A stretch of DNA of 64,000 nucleotides from Micrococcales bacterium (lineage in GTDB: Bacteria; Actinomycetota; Actinomycetes; Actinomycetales; Cellulomonadaceae): the NCBI GenBank assembly GCA_009785115.1, contig WQWY01000016.1, positions 1 through 64,000 of the forward strand, given 5' to 3'. Position 1 is the stretch's first letter, and every line of letters starts with the position of its first letter. This document shows, in pieces, positions 51,798-63,519 of the stretch. Below the pieces are notes generated by a model that saw nothing but the letters and a program-made list of their open reading frames with translations, had not been told where the DNA came from and searched no databases. The position numbers and the translations under genes were made by a program.

Positions 51798-52415
51798 ATG
51801 GAGATCGTCGTCACCGGTCGTCACTGGGACGTCTCGGCAAAGTTCAGGACCCACGCGGAGTCCAAGCTCGCGAAGGTCGAGCAGCTGGCCCCCCGCGCCC
51901 AGCGCATCGACGTCCTCGTCTCGCACGAGGCCAACCCGCGCCAGGCAGACTCCAGCGCCCGTGTCGAGCTCACGGTGATCGACAAGGGACCGGTGGTGCG
52001 CGCGGAAGCCGCGTCCTCGGACCCCTACGCGGCGCTGGACCTCGCGTTGGACAAGCTGTTGGAGCGTCTGCGGCGAGCCCGTGACCGGCGCAAGGACCAC
52101 CACCGTGGCGGTGGTCGCGGTCTGGCCGGTCTGGCGTCCACGGTGCCCGTCCCACAGCCCGAGCCCGAGCCAGAGTCGGAGTCGGAGGCACCCGAGAGCG
52201 TCTGGGGTGACTCGCCGGTCGTGATCCGGGAGAAGGTGCACGCTGCCCAGCCCATGACGGTGGACGACGCCCTGTACGAGATGGAGCTCGTCGGTCACCC
52301 GTTCTTCCTGTTCATCGACGCCGAGACCAACCAGCCCGCGGTGGTCTACCACCGCCGCGGCTGGACCTACGGCGTCATCAAGCTCGACCCCACGGCGGCC
52401 ACCGCCGCCGTGTGA
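51798..52415 (+). CDS. hpf: Ribosome hibernation-promoting factor, long form
   Basis: A 205-residue long HPF (RaiA family) that dimerises 70S ribosomes in stationary phase. The N-terminal domain (1-105; MEIVVTGRHWDVS, then DVLVSHEANPRQADSSARVE) binds the 30S decoding region. A glutamate/proline linker (about 125-145) leads to the C-terminal dimerisation domain (REKVHAAQPMTVDDALYEME, then GHPFFLFIDAETN). ATG at 51798 with GGAGG upstream. TAACGT at 51758-51763 may be its -10. Confidence 0.94.
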   Translation: MEIVVTGRHWDVSAKFRTHAESKLAKVEQLAPRAQRIDVLVSHEANPRQADSSARVELTVIDKGPVVRAEAASSDPYAALDLALDKLLERLRRARDRRKDHHRGGGRGLAGLASTVPVPQPEPEPESESEAPESVWGDSPVVIREKVHAAQPMTVDDALYEMELVGHPFFLFIDAETNQPAVVYHRRGWTYGVIKLDPTAATAAV

Positions 52416-52486
52416 CACGTCCGTCGTCGCCGCCCTGCGTCCGGGAGGAGGCAGGGCGGCGGTGCGTCGTCGCGAAGGAGCCAGCC

Positions 52487-53536
52487 GTGCGTGCCGCCGT
52501 CTACCGAGGTCCGGGTGACATCGCCGTCGAGGAGGTCGCCGACCCGGTGATCGAGCAGCCGACGGACGCCGTGGTGCGGGTGGTCGCCGCCGGGCTGTGC
52601 GGCTCCGACCTGTCGACCTATCGCGGCCAGAAGGACGTGCCCCCGGGATCTCGGATCGGGCACGAGATGGTCGGCACGGTCACCGAGGTCGGCGCCGAGG
52701 TGACCGGGGTCCGGGTGGGCGACTGGGTGCTCGTGCCCTTCCGGTACTCCTGCGGCACGTGCGGCTTCTGCCTCGACGGGCTGCCGTCGTCCTGCCCCCG
52801 GGGTGGTTTCTGGAGCCGCGAGGTCGTCGACGGCGGGCAGGGCGAGCTGGTCCGGGTCCCCTTCGCGGACGGCACGCTCCTCAAGGCTTACCCCGACGGG
52901 TCGGCCCCTGACCCCGACCTGGTGGCGAGCCTGCTCACGCTGACCGACGTGATGGGCACCGGCTACCACGCGGCGCTCAGCGCGGAGGTCACCGAGGGGG
53001 CGACAGCGGTCGTCGTCGGCGACGGTGCCGTGGGTCTGTGCGCGGTGGTCGCCTCGCGTCTGCTCGGTGCCGAACGTGTGCTGGTGCTGGGCTCGAACCA
53101 CCCGGCGCGCACGCGGACGGCTCGCGAGCTCGGCGCCGACGAGGTGGTCACGGAGCGCGGCGAGGCCGCGTCGGCACGGGTCGCCGAGCTGACCGGTGGG
53201 CTCGGCGCGCCGTCGGTGCTCGAGTGCGTCGGTACCGCGGAGTCCTTCTCGACCGCCCTGGACGTGGTGGCGCCCGGAGGCACGGTCGGCTGGGTCGGGC
53301 TGCCGCTCGGGGTCGAGCTGGACATGTCGCGGCTGTTCTTCCACAACATCACCCTGGCTGGCGGTGTCGCCCCGGTGCGGACCTACATGCCCCTCCTGCT
53401 CTCCGAGGTGCTGTCGGGCCGGATCGACCCCGGGGTGGTGTTCACCGACCGGCTGGGCCTGGGCCAGGTCGCCGAGGCCTACCGGATGCTCGATGCTCGG
53501 GAGACGGTCAAACCGTTGATCGACCCGACGTCCTGA
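52487..53536 (+). CDS. Zinc-dependent alcohol dehydrogenase
   Basis: A 349-residue medium-chain dehydrogenase. Catalytic zinc ligands lie in GLCGSDLSTY and GHEMVG. The structural zinc site is CGTCGFCLDGLPSSC (C-x2-C-x2-C-x7-C). The NAD(P)-binding fold has VVVGDGAVGLCAVVASRLLG. The substrate cannot be assigned. GTG at 52487 with AAGGAG six bases upstream is preferred over a start 25 codons earlier that overlaps hpf. It stands between hpf and secA, a variable spot in actinobacteria. Confidence 0.88.
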   Translation: MRAAVYRGPGDIAVEEVADPVIEQPTDAVVRVVAAGLCGSDLSTYRGQKDVPPGSRIGHEMVGTVTEVGAEVTGVRVGDWVLVPFRYSCGTCGFCLDGLPSSCPRGGFWSREVVDGGQGELVRVPFADGTLLKAYPDGSAPDPDLVASLLTLTDVMGTGYHAALSAEVTEGATAVVVGDGAVGLCAVVASRLLGAERVLVLGSNHPARTRTARELGADEVVTERGEAASARVAELTGGLGAPSVLECVGTAESFSTALDVVAPGGTVGWVGLPLGVELDMSRLFFHNITLAGGVAPVRTYMPLLLSEVLSGRIDPGVVFTDRLGLGQVAEAYRMLDARETVKPLIDPTS

Positions 53537-53593
53537 GCCCCCGAGCCTGGGCCGGAGCCCTGGTGCCTCCGCACATGCCTGGAAGACACACCC

Positions 53594-53599
53594 TAGGAT
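53594..53599 (+). promoter_or_regulatory. -10 element of secA promoter
   Basis: TAGGAT, identical to the -10 of tig and chorismate mutase. Predicted start near 53606 gives a leader of about 40 bases that contains the GGGGAG ribosome binding site. Confidence 0.5.
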
Positions 53600-53647
53600 G
53601 GTCAGGTTCTGGAGCCTTGGTGTCGAGGCATGAGCTGGGGAGTGTGC

Positions 53648-56461
<2,814 letters not shown>

Positions 56462-56488
56462 CCCTGACCCGTCGGGGTCGTCGGCTTC

Positions 56489-56525
56489 CCGCCGTGTCGT
56501 CGGACGACCACCGACGACACGGCGG
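56489..56525. terminator. Bidirectional terminator after secA
   Basis: CCGCCGTGTCGTCGG (56489-56503) is perfectly complementary to 56511-56525 with a seven-base loop. It lies between the convergent secA and Rv3235-like genes. No T-run. Confidence 0.75.
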
Positions 56526-56561
56526 CTCGCGTGCGGCTGGGTTCTCGGCAGGGTTCTCAGC

Positions 56562-57107
56562 TCAGCCCAGCTCTAGGGCGGTGACGCGCCAGGCGTCGCG
56601 GTGGGGTTCCAGGCGCAGGGCCACGGCTCGGGTGCGGCGGGAGTCGTCCACGGCGGCGGCGACCTCGATCGCCTGGTCGAGCGGACACATCACCAGGCGT
56701 CGCACCACGGGGGAGCGGTGGGCCCTCGGTGCCGCCACGGACGACAGGTGGGCTCGCTCTCGCAGCTGGGCGAGGACGCCGGGAGCCAACCAGCGTGCCA
56801 GCTGGCCGGCCGCGCGGGCCCCGAGGCAGACCTCGACCAGAGCGCCGCACAGCACCTGCGCGATCATGGCGGGGTCCGCGACAGGACGGTGCGTGGGTTC
56901 CAGGCGTCGCGCGGTGTCGTCCGCCGGGGTGTGCGGGGAGCCCAGCGCCACGACCCGTTCGGCGAGCCCTGGCACGGGTCTGTGCTGAGGGCCCTCGGCC
57001 AGGGCGGTCGTGGTGCCTCGAGGACGGTGAGGCACGGGGCGGACCCGGAGCGCGCTCGCCGGGTCGGGGCGCACGACGGGGACCGGGACCGACGCCACCG
57101 CGCTCAC
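56562..57107 (-). CDS. Rv3235-family protein
   Basis: A 181-residue protein matching the Rv3235-like family, which sits near secA in actinobacteria. The N-terminal 75 residues are proline-rich and low in complexity; the C-terminal part (about 80-181) is the conserved domain (ALVEVCLGARAAGQLARWL, then PLDQAIEVAAAVDDSRRTRAVALRLE). No enzymatic motif is visible and the function is unknown. GTG start at 57105-57107. Confidence 0.8.
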   Translation of the reverse strand: MSAVASVPVPVVRPDPASALRVRPVPHRPRGTTTALAEGPQHRPVPGLAERVVALGSPHTPADDTARRLEPTHRPVADPAMIAQVLCGALVEVCLGARAAGQLARWLAPGVLAQLRERAHLSSVAAPRAHRSPVVRRLVMCPLDQAIEVAAAVDDSRRTRAVALRLEPHRDAWRVTALELG

Positions 57108-57295
57108 GACGTCGCCTCGCGAGCAGGCGTACGGGTCAGGGGAATCATCACGGTCTCAGGCTCTGATCGACGATCGATGTTGTTTGGTTCATCTTGATGC
57201 TGGAAGAGTGCCACAGGTGCGTGCTCGTGCGTGGGTGATCCACAGCAGCAGATGTGAGAGCCCTGAAGCGTCGCCAGAGGCGGTTAGGCTCAGGT

Positions 57296-57826
57296 GTGCG
57301 ATGGGAGCGCTTGTTCGGTGATCTCGAGGCCCAGATGGCGGCCGAGCGTCGGGCGGAGGCCGCGGCCGACCTGGCCGAGCGGACGCGTGCGGAGCGTGCG
57401 ACCGTGCGGCTGGCCGACCGCATCAGGGCGAGCGTCGGGACGAGGGTGCGGGTCTTCCTCGGTGACCCGCTGGTGCGCTCCGAGGCCGTGGTCGAGGGCC
57501 AGGTGCATGACGCGGCGCCAGAGTGGTTCGTGATGCGCGACGACACGGGCGCCGTCGTGGTCATCACGACCCGGGCCGTGCGTGCCGTGCGAGGGCTGGC
57601 GCACCACGCCGCACCGCCGCCGGGGAGGGTCGAGTCTCGTCTGGGCCTGGGTCACGTGCTGCGCCGGCTCGCCCGAGACCGGGCGGGTGTCCAGGTGCTC
57701 GGTGACGCTGGCCTGATGAGCGGCCGTATCGAGGCGGTCGGCGCCGACCACCTCGACCTGACCGACGAGGGTCGCCTCTGGGTGGTCCCGTTCGACGCGC
57801 TCGCCTACGTCCGCACCCAGGGCTGA
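57296..57826 (+). CDS. Hypothetical protein of the secA neighbourhood
   Basis: A 176-residue protein found, as I recall, near secA in many Micrococcales, of unknown function. A helical, charged N-terminus (about 8-45) is followed by a small beta-rich domain (VRVFLGDPLVRSEAVVEGQV and DEGRLWVVPFDALAYV) that may resemble an Sm-like or WYL-type barrel. The GTG at 57296 is chosen because TAGGCT at 57285-57290 ends five bases upstream, which predicts a leaderless transcript. Confidence 0.75.
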   Translation: MRWERLFGDLEAQMAAERRAEAAADLAERTRAERATVRLADRIRASVGTRVRVFLGDPLVRSEAVVEGQVHDAAPEWFVMRDDTGAVVVITTRAVRAVRGLAHHAAPPPGRVESRLGLGHVLRRLARDRAGVQVLGDAGLMSGRIEAVGADHLDLTDEGRLWVVPFDALAYVRTQG

Positions 57827-57833
57827 GGGCGCG

Positions 57834-58043
57834 TCAGCCGTCGGTGTGGGCGGTGCGTCCTCGGTTCTGCTCGTAGCAGCGGGCGATGTACTCCTCGAGC
57901 TTGGCCGCCTCGATGCGCCACATGCCCCGTCCGCCGATCTGGATCGCCTCGAGCTCGCCGGAGCGCACCAGCACCCGGGCCTGGGACATGGAGATGTTGA
58001 GCACCTCGGTCACGTCGGTGAGGGTGAGGAAGCGCGGGGACAT
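57834..58043 (-). CDS. Small helix-turn-helix (MerR/excisionase-like) protein
   Basis: A 69-residue DNA-binding protein of the MerR/excisionase winged-helix type (LTLTDVTEVLNISMSQARVL, recognition helix, then a wing with GGRGMWRIEAAKLEEYI). BldC-like regulators have this size and fold. ATG at 58041-58043 is preceded by CAGACT six bases upstream, so it is probably leaderless. It may regulate the divergent SAF/CpaE-like genes. Confidence 0.85.
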   Translation of the reverse strand: MSPRFLTLTDVTEVLNISMSQARVLVRSGELEAIQIGGRGMWRIEAAKLEEYIARCYEQNRGRTAHTDG

Positions 58044-58200
58044 AGGACCAGTCTGGCACGTGAACCCACCAAACCGACCCGCTGACCATGCTGGACGAGG
58101 CATGATGACTGTGGATGTCACAGGTGCGGACGTCGCCGCTGTGCAGGTCACCGTGGCGCGTCATCACCGCGGTACACATCGTCGGAGGGCAGGTGTCACC

Positions 58201-58836
58201 ATGATCGCGAGCGTGGGTCTTCCCGCGCCTCGAGCCGTCCGGCTGCGACAGCCGGGTGTGCGAGACCCCCGGCTCCTGGTCGGGCTGGCGCTGATCGTCG
58301 CGAGCGTGCTCGGCGGGGTCTGGTTCGTCTCGTCGGCCTCTGGCACGGTCGCCGTGTACGCCGCCGGGTCGGCCCTGGTCCCTGGCACGTCGGTCGCGCG
58401 CGCCGACCTCGTCCAGGTCCAGGTGCGCGGTGTGGACGTCGACCGCTATCTGAGGGTCGACGGGTCGTTCCCGGACGACGCCGTCGTCCTGCGTGCGGTG
58501 GAGGCCGGCGAGCTGGTGCCGGTGTCGGCGGTGGGGGAGGCGTCGGCCGTCGAGGTGCGACCTGTGACCATCGAGCTGCCGCGCGCGCCGGGCCGAGACC
58601 TCGCGACCGGGGCGCAGGTCGAGCTCTGGGTGACACCCACCGGGCGAGACGACCCGGGCAAGCCGTCCCGCCTCGTCGCGCGGGCCACCGTCGCGGCGGT
58701 GACCACCAGCACGGGGTCTCCCAGCCCTGGCACGGTCGAGGTCGTGCTCCCGGCCGAGGGGCTCGCCCCGGTGCTGGCCGCGCTGGCTGGTGACGGTGTG
58801 GTGGACGTGGTGGTCGTGCCCGGAGCCGGTGGATGA
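58201..58836 (+). CDS. SAF-domain (CpaB-like) membrane protein
   Basis: A 211-residue protein with one N-terminal membrane segment (about 25-45) and an SAF domain (about 55-110; SALVPGTSVARADLVQVQV, then VVLRAVEAGELVPVSAV). SAF proteins of this type (CpaB/FlgA-like) work in Flp/Tad pilus assembly. The ATG of the next gene overlaps its stop (ATGA). The other Tad genes are not adjacent. ATG at 58201 follows GGAGG with wide spacing. Confidence 0.83.
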   Translation: MIASVGLPAPRAVRLRQPGVRDPRLLVGLALIVASVLGGVWFVSSASGTVAVYAAGSALVPGTSVARADLVQVQVRGVDVDRYLRVDGSFPDDAVVLRAVEAGELVPVSAVGEASAVEVRPVTIELPRAPGRDLATGAQVELWVTPTGRDDPGKPSRLVARATVAAVTTSTGSPSPGTVEVVLPAEGLAPVLAALAGDGVVDVVVVPGAGG

Positions 58837-60038
58837 CCGAGCCGGTGCTGCTGGGGCTCCGTGGCGTCGCCGAGGCGTTGGTGATGAGCGCCGCCGAGCG
58901 GCCACGGTCTGGAGCGGCGGTGACCAGGCGGTGCGTCGACGTCGCCGAGCTGCTGGCTGCCGCGGCCGCCGGCCTGGGCCGGGTCGCGATCTGCGCCCGC
59001 GACCTGCCCGGCCTCGGCCCTGAGGAGGTGGCGGCGCTGCACGACGCCGACGTGGTGGTGCTCGTGGTCGACGACGAGCGTCGTGCGTCCTGTCTGGGTG
59101 CCGATCTGGTGGTCGGGACCCCGACCGGTGCTGCCGAGGCGGAGGCTCTGCTCGCCCAGGGGTTGAGCCTGCTCGCCACCTCGAGGGCGGATGTCGCACC
59201 GATCCCGGCGACGACCGCTCCGCCTGCCTCCGGGCACCTGGTCGCCGTGTGGGGCCCGACCGGGGCGCCAGGGCGCAGCACCGTCGCGATCAACCTGGCG
59301 GCCGAGCTCGCCTCGCGGCACGGGGCGACGCTGCTGGTCGACGCCGACACCTACGGAGGGGCGGTGGCCCAGCTGGTCGGGGTGCTGGACGAGGCGCCGG
59401 GTCTGGCCGCGGCGACCCGGGCCGCCGCTCAGGGCCGTCTGGACGCGGCCGAGCTCGCGGGGGTGGCCCCGCTGCTGGGCCGAGACCTGCGTGTGCTGAC
59501 CGGGATCTCTCGTGCCGACCGTTGGCCCGAGCTGGGTGCGGCGTCGCTGTCGGCGGTGTGGCCGGTGGCTCGCTCCCTGGCCCGCTGGGTGGTGGTCGAC
59601 ACAGGGTTCTGCCTGGAGTCCGACGAGGCTCTCACCTACGACACCCGTGCCCCGCGTCGCAACGCCGCGACCTTGTCGGCGCTGGAGGCGGCGGACCTGG
59701 TGGTCGCGGTCGGGTCGGGCGACCCGGTCGGTCTGGCCCGCCTCGTGCACGGTCTGGGCGAGCTGACCGACGCGGGTCTGGGAACCTCGCGGCTGGTGGT
59801 CGTGAACCGGGTGCGTGCGTCGGTGGCCGGGCGTCAGCCCGCCCGGGCTGTGCGTCAGGCCCTGGAGCGTCATGCCGGGGTCGGGGACGTCGTGGTGGTC
59901 CCCGACGACCGCGACGCCGCCGACCGTGCCGTCCGCGACGGGCGCACCCTCGCCGAGGTCGCTCCGACCTCGGCAGCCCGAGAGGCCCTCACCGCTCTGG
60001 CCGCCCGGGTGGCCGCGAGCCTCGCTGTCCGGGTGTGA
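58833..60038 (+). CDS. CpaE/MinD-like ATPase
   Basis: A 401-residue ParA/MinD-superfamily protein with an N-terminal receiver-like region (about 1-125) and a C-terminal ATPase. The P-loop is GPTGAPGRSTVAINLAAEL (about 145-163); the usual lysines of the deviant Walker A are absent and Arg takes the last position. LLVDADTYGGAVAQLVGV and WVVVDTGFCLESDE correspond to the switch strands. CpaE localises Tad pilus assembly. The altered P-loop may be family-typical in this lineage or may reduce ATPase activity. Confidence 0.82.
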   Translation: MTEPVLLGLRGVAEALVMSAAERPRSGAAVTRRCVDVAELLAAAAAGLGRVAICARDLPGLGPEEVAALHDADVVVLVVDDERRASCLGADLVVGTPTGAAEAEALLAQGLSLLATSRADVAPIPATTAPPASGHLVAVWGPTGAPGRSTVAINLAAELASRHGATLLVDADTYGGAVAQLVGVLDEAPGLAAATRAAAQGRLDAAELAGVAPLLGRDLRVLTGISRADRWPELGAASLSAVWPVARSLARWVVVDTGFCLESDEALTYDTRAPRRNAATLSALEAADLVVAVGSGDPVGLARLVHGLGELTDAGLGTSRLVVVNRVRASVAGRQPARAVRQALERHAGVGDVVVVPDDRDAADRAVRDGRTLAEVAPTSAAREALTALAARVAASLAVRV

Positions 60039-60074
60039 TCGAGCCCCTGTGGTGATCGATCACGGCGTGATCGA
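60035..60074. repeat. Three GTGATCGA repeats upstream of DUF6912 gene
   Basis: GTGATCGA occurs at 60035-60042, 60052-60059 and 60067-60074. The middle copy is part of a 12-base palindrome GTGATCGATCAC (60052-60063). They lie 33-72 bases upstream of the putative -10 (60107) of the next gene. Candidate operator. Confidence 0.4.
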
Positions 60075-60118
60075 GGGAGTCGCGCACGCGGAGCGCTCTC
60101 GACGGGCAGAATCAGGGG

Positions 60119-60568
60119 GTGCGTATCTACCTGCCGGCGACCCTGGACGAGATCGGGCCCGGGCTGGCCCTGGCTGAGCGCCGCGCGCACGCGGTCACCC
60201 CGGCCCTGCGAGCGCTGCTGCCCGAGGAGGACGACGAGGGGCTGGAGTACGTCGCCCAGGTCACGGCCGCCGACGACGCCGTGGGTCTGCTGGCCGTGCG
60301 GCCAGGCGCTCCCCGGCTGCGCGTGGTGGTCGCGGCCGACGTCCCGGACGGCGAGGTGACTGAAGACCCCGCGGAGCCGCCCACGGCGGTCGTCGTGGCT
60401 GGCGCCGTCCGGCTCGCCGAGGTGGTGTGCCTGCTGGTGGACGAGCCGGAGGCGGTGGCCGACGTCGTCGGGGCGGTCGGTGGGGACCAGGCCGCGAGAG
60501 ACCGGCTCGACGAGCGTGACCTGCTCTGGTACGACGTCTCGGAGATCGACGCCGTCCCACGGGGCTGA
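60119..60568 (+). CDS. DUF6912 family protein
   Basis: A 149-residue protein starting MRIYLPATLDEIG, typical of the DUF6912 family of actinobacteria. It is acidic, soluble, with no known motif; function unknown. GTG at 60119 has CAGAAT (60107-60112) six bases upstream, so the mRNA is probably leaderless. It lies between the CpaE-like gene and the tRNA genes. Confidence 0.8.
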   Translation: MRIYLPATLDEIGPGLALAERRAHAVTPALRALLPEEDDEGLEYVAQVTAADDAVGLLAVRPGAPRLRVVVAADVPDGEVTEDPAEPPTAVVVAGAVRLAEVVCLLVDEPEAVADVVGAVGGDQAARDRLDERDLLWYDVSEIDAVPRG

Positions 60569-60594
60569 ACGTGGTCGTGCGTGAGCGCGGCCGG

Positions 60595-60625
60595 TTGGAC
60601 CGTCGCCGTGCGGCTCGGGTAGGGT
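60595..60625 (+). promoter_or_regulatory. Promoter of tRNA-Gln
   Basis: TTGGAC (60595-60600) and TAGGGT (60620-60625) form a -35/-10 pair with a 19-base spacer. The predicted start is about 70 bases before the tRNA-Gln gene. Confidence 0.45.
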
Positions 60626-60701
60626 AGCCCGGCGGTACGGCGTCCAGCACAGAGCCCGTTCGATGGCGATCATCGAAGGCCACGCTGGAGGTCATACCCG
60701 G

Positions 60702-60773
60702 TGGGGTATGGTGTAATCGGCAGCACGAGTGATTCTGGTTCACTTAGTCTAGGTTCGAGTCCTGGTACCCCAG
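60702..60773 (+). tRNA. tRNA-Gln (CTG anticodon)
   Basis: A 72-base cloverleaf: acceptor TGGGGTA pairs with TACCCCA, D-arm GGTGTAATCGGCAGCAC, anticodon stem-loop GTGATTCTGGTTCAC with anticodon CTG, T-arm with AGGTTCGAGTCCT. The CCA end is not encoded. Confidence 0.95.
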
Positions 60774-60806
60774 CGGTCAGTGGTCATCGCACGTCATCGC
60801 GTGCGG

Positions 60807-60812
60807 TAAGAT
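60807..60812 (+). promoter_or_regulatory. -10 element before tRNA-Glu
   Basis: TAAGAT 32 bases before tRNA-Glu, followed by a small hairpin CCTGG-TTCG-CCAGG. tRNA-Glu may thus have its own promoter in addition to read-through from tRNA-Gln. Confidence 0.4.
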
Positions 60813-60843
60813 ACTGGCTCGCCTGGTTCGCCAGGTGTTGCTT

Positions 60844-60916
60844 GCCCCCGTCGTCTAGCGGCCTAGGACGCCGCCCTCTCACGGCGGTAGCACGGGTTCG
60901 AATCCCGTCGGGGGTA
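60844..60916 (+). tRNA. tRNA-Glu (CTC anticodon)
   Basis: A 73-base cloverleaf: acceptor GCCCCCG pairs with CGGGGGT (one G-T pair), anticodon stem-loop CCGCCCTCTCACGGCGG with anticodon CTC, T-arm with GGGTTCGAATCCC. The CCA end is not encoded. Confidence 0.95.
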
Positions 60917-60922
60917 CGAGAT

Positions 60923-60967
60923 CGAGAGCGACGTGTGCTTGCGGAAACGCAAGCCACGTCGCTCTCG
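60923..60967 (+). terminator. Terminator after tRNA-Glu
   Basis: CGAGAGCGACGTG-T-GCTTGCG pairs with CGCAAGC-CACGTCGCTCTCG through a GAAA tetraloop (60944-60947), with one bulged T in a stem of about 20 pairs. It starts seven bases after the tRNA. Confidence 0.85.
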
Positions 60968-61026
60968 TCATGTCTGGCGGGGGCGTCTGCCCCCGCGCCC
61001 CGCCTGAGGGCACGCCCCCAGACCCC

Positions 61027-61147
61027 CGCTCGGTCGGTTCCCGACCTTCGTGTGGTCTGGCGAGACTTGTTCTGGCCCGAGCCTGGCGGCGCCTGGGGCG
61101 GTCCCCTGAAGTTCCGCTCGGTCGGTTCCCGACCCTCGTGCGGTCTG
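61027..61147. repeat. 33-base direct repeat downstream of tRNA-Glu
   Basis: Two copies (61027-61059 and 61115-61147) differ at two positions and are 88 bases apart. Each contains the hairpin GGTCGG-TT-CCCGACC. The region 60968-61236 otherwise holds no gene I can support; it lies between the tRNA terminator and the 3' end of the IclR gene. Confidence 0.75.
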
Positions 61148-61236
61148 TGGGGAGAGCTCGCCTGGCCGGGTGAAGTGTCCGCTCGCCTGACGAGCTCTTT
61201 CTGGTCCTGGTAGCCGCTGTCGGGTTTCTCGGAGGC

Positions 61237-61956
61237 TCACTCGCCGGTGCGGCGGAGGACCTCGGAGAGCTTGTTGGCGGCGGAGACGACGGCGGCGGCG
61301 TGGAGGCGGCCGGGCTGGCGGGTCAGGCGCTCCAGGGGGCCGGAGACCGACACAGCGGCGATCACTCGGCCGGAGGGTGCGCGCACGGGGGCGGAGACCG
61401 AGGCCACGCCGACCTCGCGCTCAGAGACCGACTGGGCCCAGCCGCGTCGACGCACCCCGGAGAGCAGCGTCGCGGTGAACTTGGCGCCCTGGAGCCCACG
61501 GTGCAGACGGTCGGGCTCCTCCCAGGCCAGCAGCACCTGGGCGGCCGACCCGGCGAGCATCGTCAGCGTCGCGCCGACAGGGATCGAGTCGCGCAGCCCG
61601 ATGGGCCGCTCGGCGGCGGCCACGCAGATCCTCAGCTCGCCCTGACGTCGGTAGAGCTGCGCCGACTCCCCGGTGTGGTCGCGCAGCGCGGCCAGCACAG
61701 GGTTCGCCGCGGCCAGCAGGCGGTCCTCGCCAGCTGCGGTCGCCAGCTCCGACAGCCGGGGGCCGAGCACGAACCGGCCCTGCATGTCGCGTGCGACCAG
61801 CCGGTGGTGCTCGAGGGCGACAGCCAGCCGATGGGCCGTCGGACGGGCAAGATGGGTGGCGGCGACCAGCTGTGCCAGGGTGGCGGGGCCGGCCTCCAGC
61901 GCGGACAGGACAGCAGCGGCCTTGTCCAGCACGCCGACTCCGCTAGAATTGTCCAT
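61237..61956 (-). CDS. IclR-family regulator (NdgR-like) of leuCD
   Basis: A 239-residue regulator with an N-terminal winged helix (about 8-65; [20 protein letters not shown], recognition helix [14 protein letters not shown]) and a C-terminal IclR effector domain. Position divergent to leuC and the start [17 protein letters not shown] match NdgR/LtbR, which represses or controls leuCD in Streptomyces and Corynebacterium. The 108-base gap to leuC should hold the operator; it contains an AT-rich patch around 61985-61998. Confidence 0.9.
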   Translation of the reverse strand: MDNSSGVGVLDKAAAVLSALEAGPATLAQLVAATHLARPTAHRLAVALEHHRLVARDMQGRFVLGPRLSELATAAGEDRLLAAANPVLAALRDHTGESAQLYRRQGELRICVAAAERPIGLRDSIPVGATLTMLAGSAAQVLLAWEEPDRLHRGLQGAKFTATLLSGVRRRGWAQSVSEREVGVASVSAPVRAPSGRVIAAVSVSGPLERLTRQPGRLHAAAVVSAANKLSEVLRRTGE

Positions 61957-62064
61957 AGGGTGATACTGACGTCTCGAAGGCTGAGATGCAAAAATCGTCG
62001 GGGTGAATCGGCGCGACGCTGCTCCGACCGGAGGACCCCGCCACTGGCACGAGGAGAGATTCGC

Positions 62065-63519
62065 ATGGGTCGCACGCTGGCCGAGAAGGTGTGGGAGGCG
62101 CACGTCGTGCGCGCGGGCGAGGGCGGGGCCCCCGACCTGCTCTACATCGACCTGCACCTGGTGCACGAGGTGACCAGCCCGCAGGCCTTCGAGGGGCTGC
62201 GCCTGGCCGGCCGTCAGGTCCGCCGTCCTGACCTGACGCTGGCCACCGAGGACCACAACACCCCGACCTACGACATCGACCTGCCGATCGCGGACCCGAC
62301 CAGCCGCACCCAGATCGAGACCCTGCGCGCCAACGCCGCCGAGTTCGGCGTCCGGCTGCACTCGCTGGGCGACGCCGACCAGGGGATCGTGCACCAGGTG
62401 GGCCCGCAGCTCGGCCTCACCCAGCCCGGGATGACGGTGGTCTGCGGCGACTCGCACACCTCGACCCACGGGGCGTTCGGGGCGCTGGCGTTCGGCATCG
62501 GCACCAGCGAGGTCGAGCACGTCCTGGCCACCCAGACGCTGCCGCTGGTGCCGTTCAAGACCATGGCGGTCACGATCGAGGGCGCGCTGCCGCCCGGCAC
62601 GTCGGCCAAGGACATCATCCTCGCGGTGATCGCCAAGATCGGGACCGGTGGGGGCCAGGGCTACGTCCTGGAGTACCGCGGCGAGGCCATCCGTGCCCTG
62701 TCCATGGAAGGCCGGATGACGGTCTGCAACATGTCGATCGAGGCCGGGGCCAGGGCCGGGATGATCGCGCCGGACCAGACCACGTCCGCCTACCTCCAGG
62801 GCCGCCCCCACGCGCCCGAGGGTGCGGACTGGGACGCGGCGGTGGAGTACTGGCGCACCCTGCGCACCGACGACGACGCGGTGTTCGACGCCGAGGTGGT
62901 GCTGCGCGCCCCCGACCTGGAGCCGTTCGTCACCTGGGGCACCAACCCCGGCCAGGGCCTGCCGCTGTCCGGCTCTGTGCCGGTGCCCGAGAACATCGCT
63001 GACGAGGCGGAGCGTGCCGCCGCGCAGCGCGCGATCGAGTACATGGGCCTGACCCCGGGCACGCCGCTGCGCGACATCGCGGTGGACACGGTGTTCATCG
63101 GCTCGTGCACCAACGGGCGCATCGAAGACCTCCGCACGGCCGCCAAGGTCGTCAAGGGCCGCCGCAAGGCCGACGGGGTGCGGGTGCTCGTGGTGCCGGC
63201 CTCGGCCAGGGTTCGGCTGCAGGCCGAGGCCGAGGGGCTGGACCAGATCTTCCTGGCCTTCGGCGCCGAGTGGCGTAACGCGGGCTGCTCGATGTGCCTG
63301 GGCATGAACCCCGACCAGCTGGCACCGGGGGAGCGGTCGGCCTCGACGTCGAACCGCAACTTCGAGGGCAGGCAGGGCAAGGGCGGACGCACCCACCTGG
63401 TCTCCCCGCTGGTCGCCGCCGCCACGGCGGTGCGCGGCACCCTGTCGTCCGTCACCGACCTGGACCTGCCGGCCGGCACCGACCTGTCCGACCTCGACGG
63501 CAGCCCGCTGTCTGTCTGA
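62065..63519 (+). CDS. leuC: 3-Isopropylmalate dehydratase large subunit
   Basis: Catalytic large subunit of isopropylmalate isomerase in leucine synthesis. The 484 residues are of the aconitase fold with [32 protein letters not shown] (first 4Fe-4S cysteine) and [14 protein letters not shown] (two further cysteines). GAGGAGAG precedes the ATG at 62065. It is followed by leuD. A 16-base tandem duplication spans its stop codon. Confidence 0.96.
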   Translation: MGRTLAEKVWEAHVVRAGEGGAPDLLYIDLHLVHEVTSPQAFEGLRLAGRQVRRPDLTLATEDHNTPTYDIDLPIADPTSRTQIETLRANAAEFGVRLHSLGDADQGIVHQVGPQLGLTQPGMTVVCGDSHTSTHGAFGALAFGIGTSEVEHVLATQTLPLVPFKTMAVTIEGALPPGTSAKDIILAVIAKIGTGGGQGYVLEYRGEAIRALSMEGRMTVCNMSIEAGARAGMIAPDQTTSAYLQGRPHAPEGADWDAAVEYWRTLRTDDDAVFDAEVVLRAPDLEPFVTWGTNPGQGLPLSGSVPVPENIADEAERAAAQRAIEYMGLTPGTPLRDIAVDTVFIGSCTNGRIEDLRTAAKVVKGRRKADGVRVLVVPASARVRLQAEAEGLDQIFLAFGAEWRNAGCSMCLGMNPDQLAPGERSASTSNRNFEGRQGKGGRTHLVSPLVAAATAVRGTLSSVTDLDLPAGTDLSDLDGSPLSV

